DNA of 64,000 nucleotides from Dehalococcoidia bacterium (GCA_026003895.1 BPIC01000003.1:487148-551147); one strand, 5' to 3'; numbered from the stretch's first letter, positions 33,467 to 42,760 are shown. Numbers and translations are program-made. The notes: a model not told the origin generated them from the sequence alone.

Positions 33467-33667
33467 ATGAGCAAGCAATCACTCTGCCGCATCTGCAAGA
33501 AGCGGCCGCCCTGGAAGTACAAGAACTGCCCGCCAGGGATCTGCAAGCGTTGCTACCACAAGCACGTCTGGCCTGAGCGACCTGCGGTACGGAAGCAACG
33601 TCCGCGCGGCGACGAGGAAGCGGACGCGGCCGAGTGGGACGGAACCGAGCCGCCTGCGACCGGCTAA
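33467..33667 (+). CDS. Small cysteine-rich protein
   Basis: A 66-residue protein with five Cys in the first 30 residues (CRICKKRPPW, then CPPGICKRCY), likely one zinc site. The tail is charged and low complexity. No known family is recognised. The ATG follows AGGGCT. Its stop overlaps the convergent stop of the FAD oxidoreductase gene (CTAA shared). It may be a small DNA-binding protein. Confidence 0.5.
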   Translation: MSKQSLCRICKKRPPWKYKNCPPGICKRCYHKHVWPERPAVRKQRPRGDEEADAAEWDGTEPPATG

Positions 33668-35067
33668 CCTTGGTCGGACTGCCCTACACCCACGGCCGCG
33701 ACCTCCGCCTCGCGCCGCTGGTCCAATGCCTTCGCCCAGGCCTGAGCGGCCGCGTGCACCGGGTCCCATGGGCTGCTGACGGGTGGGGTGTAACTCAGGT
33801 CGAGGTCGTTGAGCTCCTCGACACGCATGCCGTGGAAGAGGGCGGTGGCGTAGATGTCGATCCGCTTGGCCACCTCGGAGCGATACGGCCCCACCATCTG
33901 CACCCCAAGCAGGCGTCCGCTCTGCCGGTCTCCGGTGACGCGGATCAGCAACTCCTCGGCGCCCGGGTAGTACCGCTTGTGATCCCAGATGGTGACCTGG
34001 GTGGCAACGGGGTCGAAGCCAGCCTCCGACGCCTCATGGTCGCGAAGCCCCGTGCGCGCCGCCACCAGTTCGAACACCTTCACCACCTGCGTGCCTAGGC
34101 TCCCCGCGAACTCGCGCTCTCCCCCCGCCGCATTCTCGCCGGCCACTCGCCCCTGCTTGTGCGCGGTCGTGCCAAGCGGCAGGTAGGCATACCGCCCCAG
34201 CAGGCGGTGCCAGGTCTCGACGCAGTCGCCGGCGGCATAGACGCCGGGGAGATTGGTCTCCATCCGGCCGTTTACTCGGATCGCACCTTTGATCCCGGTC
34301 GATACGCCCGCCGCCGCGGCCAACTCGCTGTTGGGCCGGACGCCGACGGCGACCAGCACGACGTCCCCGCTCCGCTCAAAGCCAGCGGGGCCCGCGACCA
34401 CCAGGCGCGAGCCCTCCGCCCGGATGGCCTGCACGGGCATCCCGTTGATCACTTCCACCTCGTGGCGGCCGAGCTCCACTTCCAACACTCGGCCGAGGCT
34501 TGGGGCCACGGTCGGCAGCACCGAAGGGGAGCGTCCGACGAGCGTGACGCGCAGGCCGCGCAGCGTCAAGGCATCGGCCATCTCCAGGCCGATGTAGCCG
34601 GAGCCGACAATCACCACCGACTCGGGGCGCTCCCTCAGCAGGTGCTCGTGCACCAGGAAGCTGTCTTCCATGGTGTGGAGCGGGAACACCCCTGGCAGAT
34701 CCAGCCCGGGGATGTCGGGCCACACCGGCACGGCCCCCGTGCCGATCACCAGCCGGTCATAGGGGAGCTGCCGCGCCTGGCCTCGCCGGTCCACTACCGT
34801 CACGGTTTGCCCGGCCGGGTCGATCTGGGAGGCGACGTGCTCCAGCAGGAGCCCAACGCCCTCGCGCTCGATCTCGGCGACGGTGCGATGGGCCAACAGC
34901 TGCGGGTCGGGCACCTCGCCGCTCACGTAGAACGGCAGCCCGCAGATGCTGTAGTTGGGGAAGGCGTCGGCCACGACCACGGTCACCTCCAGGTCCGGCG
35001 CCACCTCCCGCGCCCGGAGCGCCGCGCCGGTCCCCGCGTCGCTACCGCCGATGATCACCAGACGCAC
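33664..35067 (-). CDS. FAD/NAD(P)-dependent disulfide oxidoreductase
   Basis: A 467-residue flavoprotein of the CoA-disulfide reductase/NADH oxidase group. FAD site IIGGSDAGTGAA at the N-terminus; redox Cys in YSICGLPFYVSG near residue 44; NAD site VIVGSGYIGLEMA near 155; second FAD motif VYAAGDC; and the C-terminal dimer domain. The GTG start has GGAGG six bases upstream and lies inside the end of the aquaporin gene. It is the last gene of the arsenic operon. It may support thiol or arsenical redox chemistry; the substrate is not known. Confidence 0.82.
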   Translation of the reverse strand: MRLVIIGGSDAGTGAALRAREVAPDLEVTVVVADAFPNYSICGLPFYVSGEVPDPQLLAHRTVAEIEREGVGLLLEHVASQIDPAGQTVTVVDRRGQARQLPYDRLVIGTGAVPVWPDIPGLDLPGVFPLHTMEDSFLVHEHLLRERPESVVIVGSGYIGLEMADALTLRGLRVTLVGRSPSVLPTVAPSLGRVLEVELGRHEVEVINGMPVQAIRAEGSRLVVAGPAGFERSGDVVLVAVGVRPNSELAAAAGVSTGIKGAIRVNGRMETNLPGVYAAGDCVETWHRLLGRYAYLPLGTTAHKQGRVAGENAAGGEREFAGSLGTQVVKVFELVAARTGLRDHEASEAGFDPVATQVTIWDHKRYYPGAEELLIRVTGDRQSGRLLGVQMVGPYRSEVAKRIDIYATALFHGMRVEELNDLDLSYTPPVSSPWDPVHAAAQAWAKALDQRREAEVAAVGVGQSDQG

Positions 35068-35857
35068 ATTCGGCCTCCGATCCCCTGTCACCTGAGACAC
35101 CGTGAGGGACGACCGCCTCCCTGGCCACGGCGGCGATGCCCGGATAGAGCAGGCGGACGGTCCCGACACCAAGCACGCCGCCGAGCGCCTGGAAGAGCAC
35201 AAAGGCTGGCGCCGAGCTGGGACTGATGCCGGCGAACGTATCCGAGAGCGTGCGGGCGATCGTGACGGCCGGGTTGGCGAAGCTCGTCGAGGAGGTGAAG
35301 AAGTAGGCACCGGCGATGTAGGCGCCGACCGCGAACGGGGCCGCCGTGCTGCGGCCCGAGCGGACGACCCCGAACACCACCAGGATGAGGCCGAAGGTGG
35401 CGACCACTTCCCCCAACCACAGCCCCGCGCCTGTCCGCACCGTCGCTGCCACCTGCACGGGCGGCAGGGCGAACATCAGGTTGGCGAGTACCGCGCCCGC
35501 GAGGGCGCCGACGACCTGCGCGATCGCATACACGACGGCTGTCGTGGCCCTGAGGCCGCCAAAGACCCGATCCGCCAGGGTCACGACCGGATTGAGATGG
35601 GCGCCGGAGACCGGCCCTACGGCAAGGATGATGGCGACCAGCGCGGCCGCCGTCGCTGCGGCGTTCTCCAGGAGCTGGAGTCCGACATCACCAGGGCTGA
35701 GCCGCTGGGCCGCGATGCCGGAGCCAATCACGGCCACCAGGAGCAGCGCCGTCCCGACGAATTCGGCCACCGCCTGGCGCAGGAGCGTCGCGGTGCTCAA
35801 CCGCGAGCGTGCTGGGTGACCGAGAACCGGTCCATTCTCTCTTGCCGGCGCCCTCAT
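35042..35857 (-). CDS. Aquaporin-family channel (arsenite efflux candidate)
   Basis: A 271-residue MIP channel with six hydrophobic helices and both half-helix motifs: GAHLNPVVT (an NPV variant of NPA) and FANPAVTIAR. In other bacteria (AqpS of Sinorhizobium) an aquaporin replaces the ArsB pump, so that arsenite made by ArsC leaves by diffusion. The same set is present here: three ArsC domains and no ArsB or Acr3. The ATG has GAGGGAG upstream. The stop lies inside the start of the oxidoreductase gene. Confidence 0.82.
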   Translation of the reverse strand: MRAPARENGPVLGHPARSRLSTATLLRQAVAEFVGTALLLVAVIGSGIAAQRLSPGDVGLQLLENAAATAAALVAIILAVGPVSGAHLNPVVTLADRVFGGLRATTAVVYAIAQVVGALAGAVLANLMFALPPVQVAATVRTGAGLWLGEVVATFGLILVVFGVVRSGRSTAAPFAVGAYIAGAYFFTSSTSFANPAVTIARTLSDTFAGISPSSAPAFVLFQALGGVLGVGTVRLLYPGIAAVAREAVVPHGVSGDRGSEAECASGDHRR

Positions 35858-35904
35858 GATCGCTCCCTCGTTTTCTGCCCTGTCGGCCAGCGGCATCTCG
35901 GAGG

Positions 35905-36387
35905 CTACCTCCGCTCAGTGGCGCGCAGGATGCAGACGAGGCACGCGGCCCGATGCAGCACGTACTCCGACACGCTGCCGAGCAGCGCCCGCTCCAGCGC
36001 CGATTTGCTGGCCGCGGCCATTACGATGGCGTCGGCCCCTCGCTCCTTCGCCAGACGCACGATCGCCTCACCGGGCCGGCCGCGCGCGACCAGCGTCGTG
36101 GCGGGAACGCCGTGTCGCCTCGCCAGGTCCGCCACCGCGCCAGTCGCCCGCTCACCTTCCTCGGCCAGGACGTCCGCGCCGCCGGTCAGGTAGAGGCCGG
36201 TCTGGCCGACGAGCTTCTCATCGACGACGAAGACCGCCAGGAGCGCCGCACCGGCATGCTTCGCCAGGGCTACCGCATGCAGACTGGCCGGCCAGGATGC
36301 GGAGGACCCATCGGTCGGGTTGAGGACCAGGGAATACTTCGGCAGTACGCCCGGATCGGAGTCCGGCGTCGGCTGTCCGCCGGTCAT
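35905..36387 (-). CDS. Universal stress protein (UspA family)
   Basis: A 160-residue UspA domain. The nucleotide-binding features are NPTDGSSAS near the N-terminus and the C-terminal GADAIVMAAASKSALERALLGS with VSEYVLHRA, a variant of the G-2x-G-9x-G(S/T) motif. It is in the middle of the arsenic operon with gaps of 41 and 47 bases to its neighbours. It may respond to metal or oxidative stress. The start ATG follows GGGAGGTGAAG. Confidence 0.85.
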   Translation of the reverse strand: MTGGQPTPDSDPGVLPKYSLVLNPTDGSSASWPASLHAVALAKHAGAALLAVFVVDEKLVGQTGLYLTGGADVLAEEGERATGAVADLARRHGVPATTLVARGRPGEAIVRLAKERGADAIVMAAASKSALERALLGSVSEYVLHRAACLVCILRATERR

Positions 36388-36428
36388 TTCGCTTCACCTC
36401 CCTGGCGGCCGGTCATCCAGGACGGCGC

Positions 36429-37127
36429 CTATCGCGCGCTCAAGACGCCCAGTTCGGCCAGGAGCCGTTCGACGTGCGCGCGGATCGCGTCGCGGATCTC
36501 GCGCACCTTCTCGAGCGGCTGACCGGCCGGATCCTCGATCGACCAGTCCTCGTACTTCTTGAATGGATACAACCGGCAAGCATCGCCGCAGCCCATCGTG
36601 ACCACCACGTCGGCCGCCCGCACCACCTCGTCGGCGAGCGGCTTGGGGAACTCCTGCGAAAGGTCTACGCCCAACTCGCGCATCACTTCGACCGCGGCCG
36701 GGTCGATCTGCTTGGCCGGCGCCGACCCGGCCGAGTGGGCCTCGATCGCCCCGCCGCTCAGGTGCTGGGCCAGGGCGGCGGCTATCTGCGAGCGGGCGGC
36801 GTTCCGCACGCAGACGAACAGGATGTGCGGCCGGTCCACTGGCCGCAGGCCCTCCACCCCAGCCAGCGCCAGCAGCCGCTCGCGGGTGAAGCGGTACGCG
36901 AAGATCGGCAGGTATCGCTTGACGCGAGCGCCGGTTAGCCAGCCCACCGACTCGCGGGCGCAGCGGTCGATGGTCTCCCGGCTGAACATGCCGCGGAACT
37001 CATCGGCAAGCCGCTCGACCTCCCGCCTCAGCAGGTCGTCGGTCTCAGGATCGAGGGAGGCCTCCCCCATCTGAGCCTTGTCGTTCCCACCCAATGCCTT
37101 ACCTCTGGTGGTCTTGTCGCGAGCCAC
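36429..37127 (-). CDS. arsC: Arsenate reductase with N-terminal helical domain
   Basis: A 232-residue protein. Residues 30-85 form a helical domain (three-helix bundle type, with [16 protein letters not shown]), as found in actinobacterial ArsC fusions. The rest is a low-molecular-weight phosphatase-type arsenate reductase with the CX5R loop [10 protein letters not shown] and AHSAGSAPA. The Cys needed for thiol relay is probably C178 or nearby ([12 protein letters not shown]). The GTG start overlaps the upstream arsC by 29 bases; ATG at 37070 is an alternative. It reduces arsenate to arsenite. Confidence 0.85.
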   Translation of the reverse strand: MARDKTTRGKALGGNDKAQMGEASLDPETDDLLRREVERLADEFRGMFSRETIDRCARESVGWLTGARVKRYLPIFAYRFTRERLLALAGVEGLRPVDRPHILFVCVRNAARSQIAAALAQHLSGGAIEAHSAGSAPAKQIDPAAVEVMRELGVDLSQEFPKPLADEVVRAADVVVTMGCGDACRLYPFKKYEDWSIEDPAGQPLEKVREIRDAIRAHVERLLAELGVLSAR

Positions 37128-37545
37128 TCGCGATCAGTTCGGTCTCGGTGCGCTCGCGGACGGCGTCACGCACCTGCCGATAGACGGCAAGCTGCTGATC
37201 TTCGCTGCCGGTTGCCTTCGACGGATCCGGGAACGACCAGTGCAGCCGCTCGCCGCCGCCGGGGAAGAGTGGACAGGCCTCGGCGGCCTGGTCGCACACG
37301 GTGATGACCCAATCGAACGGCTGGCCGAGGTACTCCTCGATGGTCTTGGAGCGCTGGCCCGAGATGTCGATCCCGACCTCCGCCATCGCGCGGATGGCCA
37401 GCGGGCGCACCTGAGTGGCCTCGGTGCCCGCGCTGTGGGCCTCGAAGCGATCGCCGGCGAGGTGACGCAGCCAGCCCTCGGCCATCTGCGACCGCGCGGA
37501 GTTGTGGGTGCACACGAACAGAACGCGCTGTTTCTTGTTGGTCAT
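37099..37545 (-). CDS. arsC: Arsenate reductase (LMW-PTP type)
   Basis: A 148-residue cytoplasmic enzyme. The CX5R active loop is [10 protein letters not shown], followed by AHSAGTEA, and the relay Cys pair lies in [17 protein letters not shown]. It matches thioredoxin-coupled arsenate reductases. The ATG overlaps the stop of the ArsR-ArsC fusion (ATGA) and has GAGGAG upstream, so expression is coupled. It is the second of three ArsC domains in this operon. Confidence 0.92.
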   Translation of the reverse strand: MTNKKQRVLFVCTHNSARSQMAEGWLRHLAGDRFEAHSAGTEATQVRPLAIRAMAEVGIDISGQRSKTIEEYLGQPFDWVITVCDQAAEACPLFPGGGERLHWSFPDPSKATGSEDQQLAVYRQVRDAVRERTETELIASGSRQDHQR

Positions 37546-38375
37546 AGCTCCTCCCGGCCATCACGTGCTGCGGCGGGCGAGGCAATCCGGCGCAGGCGCT
37601 GCCCCGTAGCGGGGTGCGGCAGGCTCAGCAGGTAGCGGACGCGCGTCAGGAGCTCCCGGCGGACCTGCTCGAAGACACGCCGCTGCTCCTCTTCGTCCTG
37701 GACCGCCACCGGGTCGGGCAGGCTCCAGTGAATCCGCGTGGGATCACCCGGGAAGACCGGACAGGTCTCGCGGACCCGGTCGCAGACGGTGATCACGTAG
37801 TCGAAGTGCTGTCCGATAAACGCGTCCATGGCCTTTGACGCGTGGCGGCTCGGGTCCAGGCCCCACTCCTCCATCAGCTCGGCAGTGACGGGGTGGACGC
37901 CGGTCGGCTGCGAGCCGGCGCTGTAGACCTCGACCTGGTCGGCGCCGAGTTGCCGCAGGATAGCCTCGGCGAGCTGCGAGCGTGCGCTGTTGTGCGTGCA
38001 CAGGAAGAGCACCCGCAGCGGCCGGCCGGGTTGGGTCGGGGCCGAAGACGCCTCCGGCTCGCACGCGATGCCGGGATGCAGCGTGCTGCCAGCCTGCGCG
38101 TACAGCGCGTGCAGCCGTTCCAGGTCGATGCTGTAATAGACATCGCGCGCATCCCAACCGCCCCGGCGGTCTCGAAGGAGCCCCAGGGAGCGCAGCTGCT
38201 TGAGGTGGTAGGACACGGCGTTCTGGGGCGCTTGGAGACGCTCCACGATTTCCCCTGCTCGCAGGTCGGTCAGCGCCAGCAGCCGAACGATCGCGAGTCG
38301 GGTCTCGTCGGCGAGCGCCCTGAAGAACGCTGCGACATCGGACGTGGGGAACGCCACCGCATGGATTGCCACCAT
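37542..38375 (-). CDS. ArsR-ArsC fusion: arsenic-responsive repressor joined to arsenate reductase
   Basis: One polypeptide of about 277 residues. The first 100 form an ArsR winged helix ([16 protein letters not shown], then [17 protein letters not shown]). Residues 120-250 form an LMW-type ArsC (CX5R loop [34 protein letters not shown]). The sensor thus carries its own reductase. It is the first gene of the operon and faces an ArsR-like operator. The ATG at 38375 is chosen; a GTG at 38393 would add six residues. The C-terminal 40 residues are low complexity. Confidence 0.85.
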   Translation of the reverse strand: MVAIHAVAFPTSDVAAFFRALADETRLAIVRLLALTDLRAGEIVERLQAPQNAVSYHLKQLRSLGLLRDRRGGWDARDVYYSIDLERLHALYAQAGSTLHPGIACEPEASSAPTQPGRPLRVLFLCTHNSARSQLAEAILRQLGADQVEVYSAGSQPTGVHPVTAELMEEWGLDPSRHASKAMDAFIGQHFDYVITVCDRVRETCPVFPGDPTRIHWSLPDPVAVQDEEEQRRVFEQVRRELLTRVRYLLSLPHPATGQRLRRIASPAAARDGREEL

Positions 38376-38408
38376 GCCACTACCCCGGATCACTTCAAAG
38401 AAAGTTGA

Positions 38409-38451
38409 ATCAATTCCATTTGATATTACTCCCGCGAGCGGATGCCGTCAA
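38409..38451 (-). promoter_or_regulatory. Promoter and ArsR-type operator of the arsenic operon
   Basis: On the minus strand TTGACG (38451-38446) and TAATAT (38428-38423) are exactly 17 bases apart. Starting at the end of the -10 box is the inverted repeat ATCAA-N6-TTGAT (38424-38409), in an AT-rich island within GC-rich DNA. This matches the size and position of ArsR operators. The fusion gene starts about 35 bases further. Confidence 0.75.
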
Positions 38452-38725
38452 GCCTCTGGGGAGTGCCGTGGAAGGGCCCACCGCCGAGGGCGGAACCGCC
38501 TCCCGAGCAGGGGCACGCAGGTGGCATCGGTCTGTGGAGGCCCGTCTTGTGGCGATGGCGGTGTGGGCCGACCTTCCACGTGCCCGGTGACACGTGCTGA
38601 GGATCACACAAGCATCGCGCAGTTCATTGCGCGATCACTGCCCGATGGATGCATGCTCGGCGCCACGGAGCGCCCGATGTGGCAGGACCAGAGGCGTTCG
38701 CGCCCCACCCGCAGTCGCGCAGGGC
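38452..38725. other. Gap between the arsenic operon and the PRTRC-type cassette
   Basis: No gene, repeat or promoter that I can support is seen on either strand. Base composition is like the surrounding DNA. Confidence 0.4.
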
Positions 38726-38784
38726 AAACAAAAAGGCCGGCTCATACAGGGAGGGGAAAGATCCCCGCTCCCGATGAGCCGGCC
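38726..38784 (-). terminator. Rho-independent terminator of the PRTRC-type operon
   Basis: GGCCGGCTCAT (38735-38745) pairs with ATGAGCCGGCC (38774-38784). The loop contains a second stem (GGGAG and GGGG against CCCC and CTCCC). Read on the minus strand, the hairpin is followed by TTTTTGTTTG. It lies 20 bases after the SNF2 helicase stop. Confidence 0.85.
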
Positions 38785-38803
38785 TCGTGCTTCGGTTCCC
38801 GGG

Positions 38804-41086
38804 CTAAGAGCTGAACAGGGCTAATTGCCCTTCGGGGGTCGGCCTCGACCGTCGCTTCCGAGGTCGGAGCAGCTGGGCCAGCTCCGCGAAGGTCACGACC
38901 TTGCCGACCGGCGGCGCGTTCGCCGAAGGCGACAGCGCTCGGTCGGTGGCGAACAGCGGCAGGTCGTCCAGCGGCCCGGGCTCCACGGGCGCCGAGCGCA
39001 CCGGGAACGGCGTCGGCTCCCGCGGCATCTCGGCCTCCTCGTTCCAGTCGCCCTCCACCAGCAGCTCGTCCGCCTCGTCCTCGCTCCGGCGGGCCTCGGC
39101 GAACAACGCTTCGAGGGAGTGCGCCCGGCCGTCACTACCTTCGCCCGGCTCCGCGAGCCGCCGCGCCAACGCCAGGTAGACGTCGCCCCCGTCGCCGTCC
39201 AGTGCGGCCAGTCCGTCCTCGGGCAGCTCGCCCTCGACCATCAGCGAGGCGCGCGTCTTGGCCGCCACCAGCGCCAGCGCCTCGGCCTGGAGCGTGCCGG
39301 CGTAGGTCAGGAACGTGACCTCGACCGGGTGGCGCTGCCCGATCCGCCAGGATCGGCGGCTGGCCTGGCGCAGGACGTAGACCGAGTAGTCGACCTCGGC
39401 CCAGACGACGCTGGGAAAGTCCACCAGGTCCAACCCGGTCTGCACCAGGCGCGGATTCGTGACGAGGATGTCCAGCCCCTCGCGCACGCGGGCGGCGACC
39501 CAGTCCTCGCGGCGTTCGGCCGGGACCGTGTCCGCCTTGAGCACGGCCACCCGGAAGCCGGCCCGCTCAAGCACCGACCGCAGCCGCGGCGTGATGTCCC
39601 GCAGATTGGTGTGGGTCGCGTAGACCAGCACGCGTCTCCCGCGCCCGCGCTCCCGCCGTACGAGATCGACCAGCGCCCGCTCCTTCGGGTACAGCCGGTC
39701 CTCCGGCAGCGCCGGCGCGTGGGCGAGCACCTCGTTCGAGCGCGGGTCGAGGACCGTCTCTTCGCGCGTGCAGGCATCGGGATACGCGAGCAACGCCTGG
39801 AGGTAAGTGCCGAGCAGGCGCTTGGAGCCGGCCCGGAGCGCCTGCTGCACCGCGGACCGCAGGTCGGTCGCGAGCTGACGGTAGCAATGCGCCTGGGATG
39901 GCTCGTCGGGTTCGGCCGCTTCGTCGAGCGGGACCAGCAGCACCTGCTCCTTGTACGTGGGCAGGTGTTTCGCCACGTCCCGCAGCCGCAGGAAGACGGT
40001 GTTGCCGACGAGGTGGAACAGGATCGGCGGGGTGACGCCCGGCTTCTCGACCACGCGCGTCAGGTAGGTGCGCCGCTTGGACTGGCGCCCGTCGTCGGCG
40101 CGCGCGTCCGGGTCCCGCTTGGTGATGCGCGCCAGGTAGCCGTAGCGCGCGACCCACTTCGCCTCGTCGCCGTGGGCGAACTCCGCCCGGATGGCGGGGC
40201 TGAAGCGGTACAGGAGGTGGAAGAGGGTGGACGCGTAGCCGCCCAGCAGCGTGCCGGTCAGCACGAGCGTCTTCCCGCACGCCTCGGCCAGCGCCGCCCC
40301 GGCCAGCCCCTGCGCGGTGCCCTTCCCCTTAAGTTCATGCACCTCGTCCACGATGAGCAGGTCGAAGTGGCCGCGCATGCGCCGCAGCAGGTAGTCGGCG
40401 AGGGGGACCCGACGGGGACCCGTCCGGTCGGCCTCCCAGAGCGCGCCGCCGCACGCGTCGCAGCGCCGCTTCTTCCGCTCCAGGTCGGCCCACGCGAGCG
40501 GCACGCCCTCGTCGTCGACGATCGGCGCGAAGCAGGACGGGCAGCAGTGGAGGCGGGCGACGGCGCCAGTCTCGTCGCGCACCGCCGCCCCGCCCGGGCC
40601 GCGCGCGAGCCGGGTGACCGCGGCCGGCCGCCAGCGATAGCCCAGCTTCGCCTGCTCGCGGGAGCAGATCACGAACTCGACCGAGCCGCCCAGGCGGCGC
40701 GCCCGCTCGAGGTCCCGGAGCGTGCGGACGATCGCGATGCGGGCGCCCGGCACGGTGCGCTCGATCTCCCGTCGCCACTTGCGGACCAGATGCGGCGGGC
40801 AGAGCAGGAACACGCGCCGGCACCCGGCGAGGTACGCCGCGGCCGCCGCGCAGTACGACTTCCCGCAGCCCATCTCCCCGACGACGATCGTCCCCGCCTG
40901 GCGCTGGAGCGAGAGCGCCGTCGCTCGGATCGCATCGGCCTGGGCGCCGAGCGGCCGCCTGAGCAGACGGCGGAGGTCGAAGCCGCACGCGCGGCGCGTC
41001 TCGGCGTCGTAGAGCGGCGGGTAGGTCCGCACCACGGCGTCGGTGATCGCGTCGCGGTAGCTATCGAGAAAATCTGCGAGTCTCAC
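38804..41086 (-). CDS. SNF2-family DEAD/DEAH helicase of the PRTRC-type cassette
   Basis: A 760-residue SF2 ATPase. Motif I is VVGEMGCGKSY near residue 70; motif II is DEVHE near 250, with a zinc insertion before it (CCPSC and CDACGG). The second domain has VYATHTNLRDITP, VTNPRLVQTGLDL and the SNF2-type box WRIGQRHPVEV. The C-terminus ends in EGQLALFSS, which looks like a beta-clamp binding motif. The GTG start overlaps the methyltransferase stop (GTGA). It probably remodels DNA for replication or transfer of a mobile element. It is the last gene before the terminator. Confidence 0.82.
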   Translation of the reverse strand: MRLADFLDSYRDAITDAVVRTYPPLYDAETRRACGFDLRRLLRRPLGAQADAIRATALSLQRQAGTIVVGEMGCGKSYCAAAAAYLAGCRRVFLLCPPHLVRKWRREIERTVPGARIAIVRTLRDLERARRLGGSVEFVICSREQAKLGYRWRPAAVTRLARGPGGAAVRDETGAVARLHCCPSCFAPIVDDEGVPLAWADLERKKRRCDACGGALWEADRTGPRRVPLADYLLRRMRGHFDLLIVDEVHELKGKGTAQGLAGAALAEACGKTLVLTGTLLGGYASTLFHLLYRFSPAIRAEFAHGDEAKWVARYGYLARITKRDPDARADDGRQSKRRTYLTRVVEKPGVTPPILFHLVGNTVFLRLRDVAKHLPTYKEQVLLVPLDEAAEPDEPSQAHCYRQLATDLRSAVQQALRAGSKRLLGTYLQALLAYPDACTREETVLDPRSNEVLAHAPALPEDRLYPKERALVDLVRRERGRGRRVLVYATHTNLRDITPRLRSVLERAGFRVAVLKADTVPAERREDWVAARVREGLDILVTNPRLVQTGLDLVDFPSVVWAEVDYSVYVLRQASRRSWRIGQRHPVEVTFLTYAGTLQAEALALVAAKTRASLMVEGELPEDGLAALDGDGGDVYLALARRLAEPGEGSDGRAHSLEALFAEARRSEDEADELLVEGDWNEEAEMPREPTPFPVRSAPVEPGPLDDLPLFATDRALSPSANAPPVGKVVTFAELAQLLRPRKRRSRPTPEGQLALFSS

Positions 41087-42147
41087 GCCGCCCTGGCCTC
41101 CGGGTCCGGCTCGGCCGCCGCCGCGCCGCCCTGCTCGACCACCTCCACCGCGCCCGAGTCGAGGTCGAGGACGGCGACGGAGGTGCGCAGCACCTCGCAC
41201 TGCACCTCGGTGTGCTCGTCGTCGCTCTCCATCCGGACGAGCTCCTTGCGCGTGCGGCCCTTCACCAGCACGCGCCGCTCGCCCTGGTGCAGCGCCACAT
41301 TGTTGAGCAGCCCCGCCGCGATCAGCAGGGCGAGGTGGCCGCGCCGGAGCGGCATCAGCGGCCGCACCGGCCGCTCGTCGGGGGGCCAGAGCTGCTCGGC
41401 GAAGGCCGGCTGCGCCCAGACCCCCCGCCGCCGCGCCTCCCGCGCGGCCAGGTGCGGGTCGAAGGCCAGCGGCGCGAAGAGGATCTCGCCGCGCGCCAGC
41501 GCCGGCACCACGACCGCCGCGTCGTCCGGCTCGTCGGGGAGCGGCGGGAGATCGGCCGCGCTCCACGCCTCGAGCCGCGCCTGGGTCTCGGCGTCGGGGG
41601 TGGCCTGCCCCTTCTTCTTCGCGAGCAGCGCGATCTGGCGGAAGGCGCCGAACTCGGGGTCGGGGAAGCGGTACGCCCGGAAGTCGGTGTAGTGGGCCGC
41701 CAGGTAGCGGGCCGAGACGGCGAGGCGCGCCTGGGGGATCAGGAACTCCAGCACCCCGCCGGGGCAGAGGGCCCGCGAGAGGCTGGTCAGGAAGGCGTGC
41801 TCGAGGCGGCGCTTCTCGTCGTCCGCGTCGTAAGGCGGGTTGAGCCAGAGCAGCGAGAAGGCGCCGTTGGCCAGGCGGACCGAGAAGGCGCTGGTGGCCA
41901 GCAGGTGGTCGAGGCGGGCGCGGCACTGGCCCGCTCGCTCCTCATTGATCTCGATCCCGTAGCTCTCGCCGCCGAGCGCGCGGGCCATCGTCGCCGCCGG
42001 CTCGCCGGTGCCGGCGCAGGGGTCGAGCACGCGGACCACCCGCCTGGCACCGGCGGCCGTGGCGGTCAGCTGGCGGCAGAGCGCCGCGACCACGCGGGGC
42101 GGCGTGGGGAAGAAGAGTCCCTCGGCGACCGCTTCAAGCCGTGCCAT
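41083..42147 (-). CDS. DUF6094-type SAM-dependent methyltransferase
   Basis: A 354-residue protein. SAM-binding motif VLDPCAGTGE near residue 38; catalytic NPPY motif (WLNPPYDADDE) near 95, typical of adenine-N6 or cytosine-N4 DNA methyltransferases. The second half is a less conserved target-recognition-like region. Proteins of this kind occur in plasmid and ICE gene sets together with a SNF2 helicase and PRTRC genes. It may protect the element's DNA. The ATG at 42147 lies inside the end of the LAGLIDADG gene (14-base overlap). Confidence 0.75.
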   Translation of the reverse strand: MARLEAVAEGLFFPTPPRVVAALCRQLTATAAGARRVVRVLDPCAGTGEPAATMARALGGESYGIEINEERAGQCRARLDHLLATSAFSVRLANGAFSLLWLNPPYDADDEKRRLEHAFLTSLSRALCPGGVLEFLIPQARLAVSARYLAAHYTDFRAYRFPDPEFGAFRQIALLAKKKGQATPDAETQARLEAWSAADLPPLPDEPDDAAVVVPALARGEILFAPLAFDPHLAAREARRRGVWAQPAFAEQLWPPDERPVRPLMPLRRGHLALLIAAGLLNNVALHQGERRVLVKGRTRKELVRMESDDEHTEVQCEVLRTSVAVLDLDSGAVEVVEQGGAAAAEPDPEARAA

Positions 42148-42760
42148 AGAGCTTCCTCCACTTCCTTTCCAGCCGGTAGCCATTGTCGGAATACATCCAG
42201 TCGCGGATGCGCCGGCTGAGGAGAACGCCATACAGCAGGTAGAACTCGTCCGGTCGGTTCGATCGGCGGTTCGGCACACGGCTGCCCAGTCCGTGCCGCT
42301 CGAAATCGGCCGCCAGCCCCTCCAAGAATGCTCTCGACCTGCTGTAGAAGATCACGCGTGGTTTACCTCTGGTGTGAAAGCTCACGCTCCCATCACCGTC
42401 GAAGTAGCCTCGAACGAACGGCGCCAGATAGGGGCCCGGAACCTCAGGGAACCGCATCGTGCCGCTGTGTCGCCCTGGTTCTAGGCCGAGTTCGGCCAGG
42501 CGGTGGACCACCCCCACGCCGCTGATGCGGATCGCCCAGGTATGGCTGAACCGGACCAGCCGCACGTGGCTGCAGCCTATCAGTTCCCGGAGACCGAGCA
42601 GGAAGCCCTGGTCGGCACTGCCGAGTTCGAGCCGGTATGTCCTATACGCTCGGTCTACGGCCACGTGCCCATCGGCGAACGCGTAGCCGAGCACGTAGGC
42701 CATCGGCGGCGACCACTCGTCGAAGAACCCCGCGACCGCCTGGCTCGCGAGGCGACTCAT
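42134..42760 (-). CDS. LAGLIDADG-family homing endonuclease-like protein
   Basis: A 208-residue protein with two LAGLIDADG motifs: LGYAFADGHV (about 24-33) and VRGYFDGDGSV (about 117-127), each with the catalytic acidic residue. The spacing fits a single-chain enzyme. It is not inside an intein or a group I intron that I can see. It is a free-standing gene with an ATGA overlap to the gene before it and a 14-base overlap to the methyltransferase. It could mobilise this spot or have become a regulator. Confidence 0.8.
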   Translation of the reverse strand: MSRLASQAVAGFFDEWSPPMAYVLGYAFADGHVAVDRAYRTYRLELGSADQGFLLGLRELIGCSHVRLVRFSHTWAIRISGVGVVHRLAELGLEPGRHSGTMRFPEVPGPYLAPFVRGYFDGDGSVSFHTRGKPRVIFYSRSRAFLEGLAADFERHGLGSRVPNRRSNRPDEFYLLYGVLLSRRIRDWMYSDNGYRLERKWRKLYGTA

